Shown here one piece after another: positions 30,344 through 30,885 of a stretch of 30,885 nt of DNA. The translations under genes were made by a program, and so were the position numbers. Numbering within the stretch: the first letter of the stretch is position 1; each line of letters opens with the position of its first letter. The DNA comes from a virus, in the IMG/VR virus record IMGVR_UViG_3300012936_005457, positions 1 to 30,885 of that record. One strand, 5' to 3'. The notes beneath the pieces are model-generated. The model searched no databases, was not told where the DNA came from, and saw nothing but the letters and a program-made list of their open reading frames with translations.

Positions 30344-30885
30344 ATGCAAAGCACAGAACTAACAAAACCTATCACAACAGAAAGTTTACTTTCTGAATTT
30401 GAGTCTAGATTTAACCAAACAATGGACTTGAGCAGATATACAAAAGAAGAATTGGAAGATACTGCTAACCATATTAGAACAAAAATTCACAACATCACCC
30501 AAAACACACATTTTGGTGAAGAACTTCAAAATAACGATTATCAAAAAAATCAGATGATGCTTGATATCGTAAACCAAAAACTTAAAGAAATTGCACCGGC
30601 GATTGCCGCATTAGGTGGAACAGCCGCTAGAGCGGCAGGTACCGCCTTTGGAACCACAGCGGCAACCAAACTTGTTGATCCAATTAAAAGAAAATTAGAA
30701 AAAGGCATGAATTTAGATCCAGATGAAAAGACCGTGGCGGCAAAACTTATGCAGGACAAAAATAACGTCAAAGAAGGTGTAGAGGAACAATCAGAATTAA
30801 TATTAGCGGCCAAGGACATGATGGACAAAGTAACAGGTTACTTGGAAGATCTAGCATCAATGAAGACAGAAGGTATGTTAGAACT
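30344..30885 (+). CDS. Virion structural protein, C-terminus cut by window edge
   Basis: At least 180 residues are visible; the 3' end lies beyond the window. The first 80 residues are charged and helical (LLSEFESRFNQTMDLSRYT). A Gly/Ala-rich segment (IAALGGTAARAAGTAFGTTAA, about 85-105) follows. The end (LILAAKDMMDKVTGYLEDLASM) matches a block I recall from large virion proteins of T4-like cyanophages, where relatives read AAKDMVDxVTGWMEDTA. This is the best virion-structure marker in the window. The role in those phages is not precisely known. Confidence 0.7.
   Translation, partial: MQSTELTKPITTESLLSEFESRFNQTMDLSRYTKEELEDTANHIRTKIHNITQNTHFGEELQNNDYQKNQMMLDIVNQKLKEIAPAIAALGGTAARAAGTAFGTTAATKLVDPIKRKLEKGMNLDPDEKTVAAKLMQDKNNVKEGVEEQSELILAAKDMMDKVTGYLEDLASMKTEGMLE

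Noticed and set aside
1-30885. tRNA genes, CRISPR arrays and insertion sequences
   Set aside because: No cloverleaf with a GTTCGA-type arm, no regularly spaced repeats and no transposase or long terminal inverted repeats were seen by eye; a tRNA scan would be decisive.

Overview
The window looks like part of the genome of a lytic T4-like myovirus from the ocean. The best guess for a host is a marine alphaproteobacterium such as Pelagibacter, with a marine cyanobacterium as the alternative. Four things point this way. The DNA is AT-rich and densely packed with genes on both strands. T4-type late promoter boxes (TATAAATA and close variants) occur throughout. The right end carries small genes that resemble neighbours of virion genes in marine T4-like phages, ending in a truncated virion-protein gene. 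Two genes encode families better known from bacteria: a DUF1178-like zinc protein and a tripartite tricarboxylate transporter. Host and family assignments come from recalled family features, not from a search.

Layout. 1-3061 (minus): small early genes in two tightly overlapping operons, each behind a near-identical sigma70-type promoter. 3290-4228: two small basic proteins, one with a possible prohead-protease site. 4313-13924: a sugar and peptide modification region on both strands, with a DegT/StrS-type aminotransferase, a GT-A-like protein, a radical SAM enzyme, two amidinotransferase-fold proteins, an SGNH-like protein, a 2OG-Fe oxygenase-like protein, two related GT10-like transferases and a UDP-glucose dehydrogenase-type enzyme. 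13953-17436: a soluble protein behind a late promoter, a second radical SAM/SPASM protein, a small basic early protein, a second oxygenase, the DUF1178 protein and two miniproteins. 17439-20033: a TctC-like binding protein and a TctA-like permease behind a strong early promoter. 20046-23980: two methyltransferase-like proteins, a class I glutamine amidotransferase, a ferritin-like diiron protein, a third oxygenase and a sulfotransferase-like protein. 24047-30885: phage genes of virion-neighbourhood type, interrupted by a third GT10-like gene and a 38-residue, 12-cysteine miniprotein. The longest stretch without a gene is 3062-3289 (228 bases), which holds an early promoter and a stem-loop.

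How it may work together. Early sigma70-type promoters serve the left operons, the small basic protein and the transporter pair. Most other accessory genes have their own T4-late-like box, usually ending exactly five bases before the start codon, which suggests leaderless late mRNAs. Genes expected to need high expression instead have a leader, a Shine-Dalgarno sequence and sometimes a terminator. The modification genes together look like a pathway that builds and attaches unusual, possibly amino- or guanidino-bearing, sugars to a phage or host surface. That is inference from gene families and neighbourhood.
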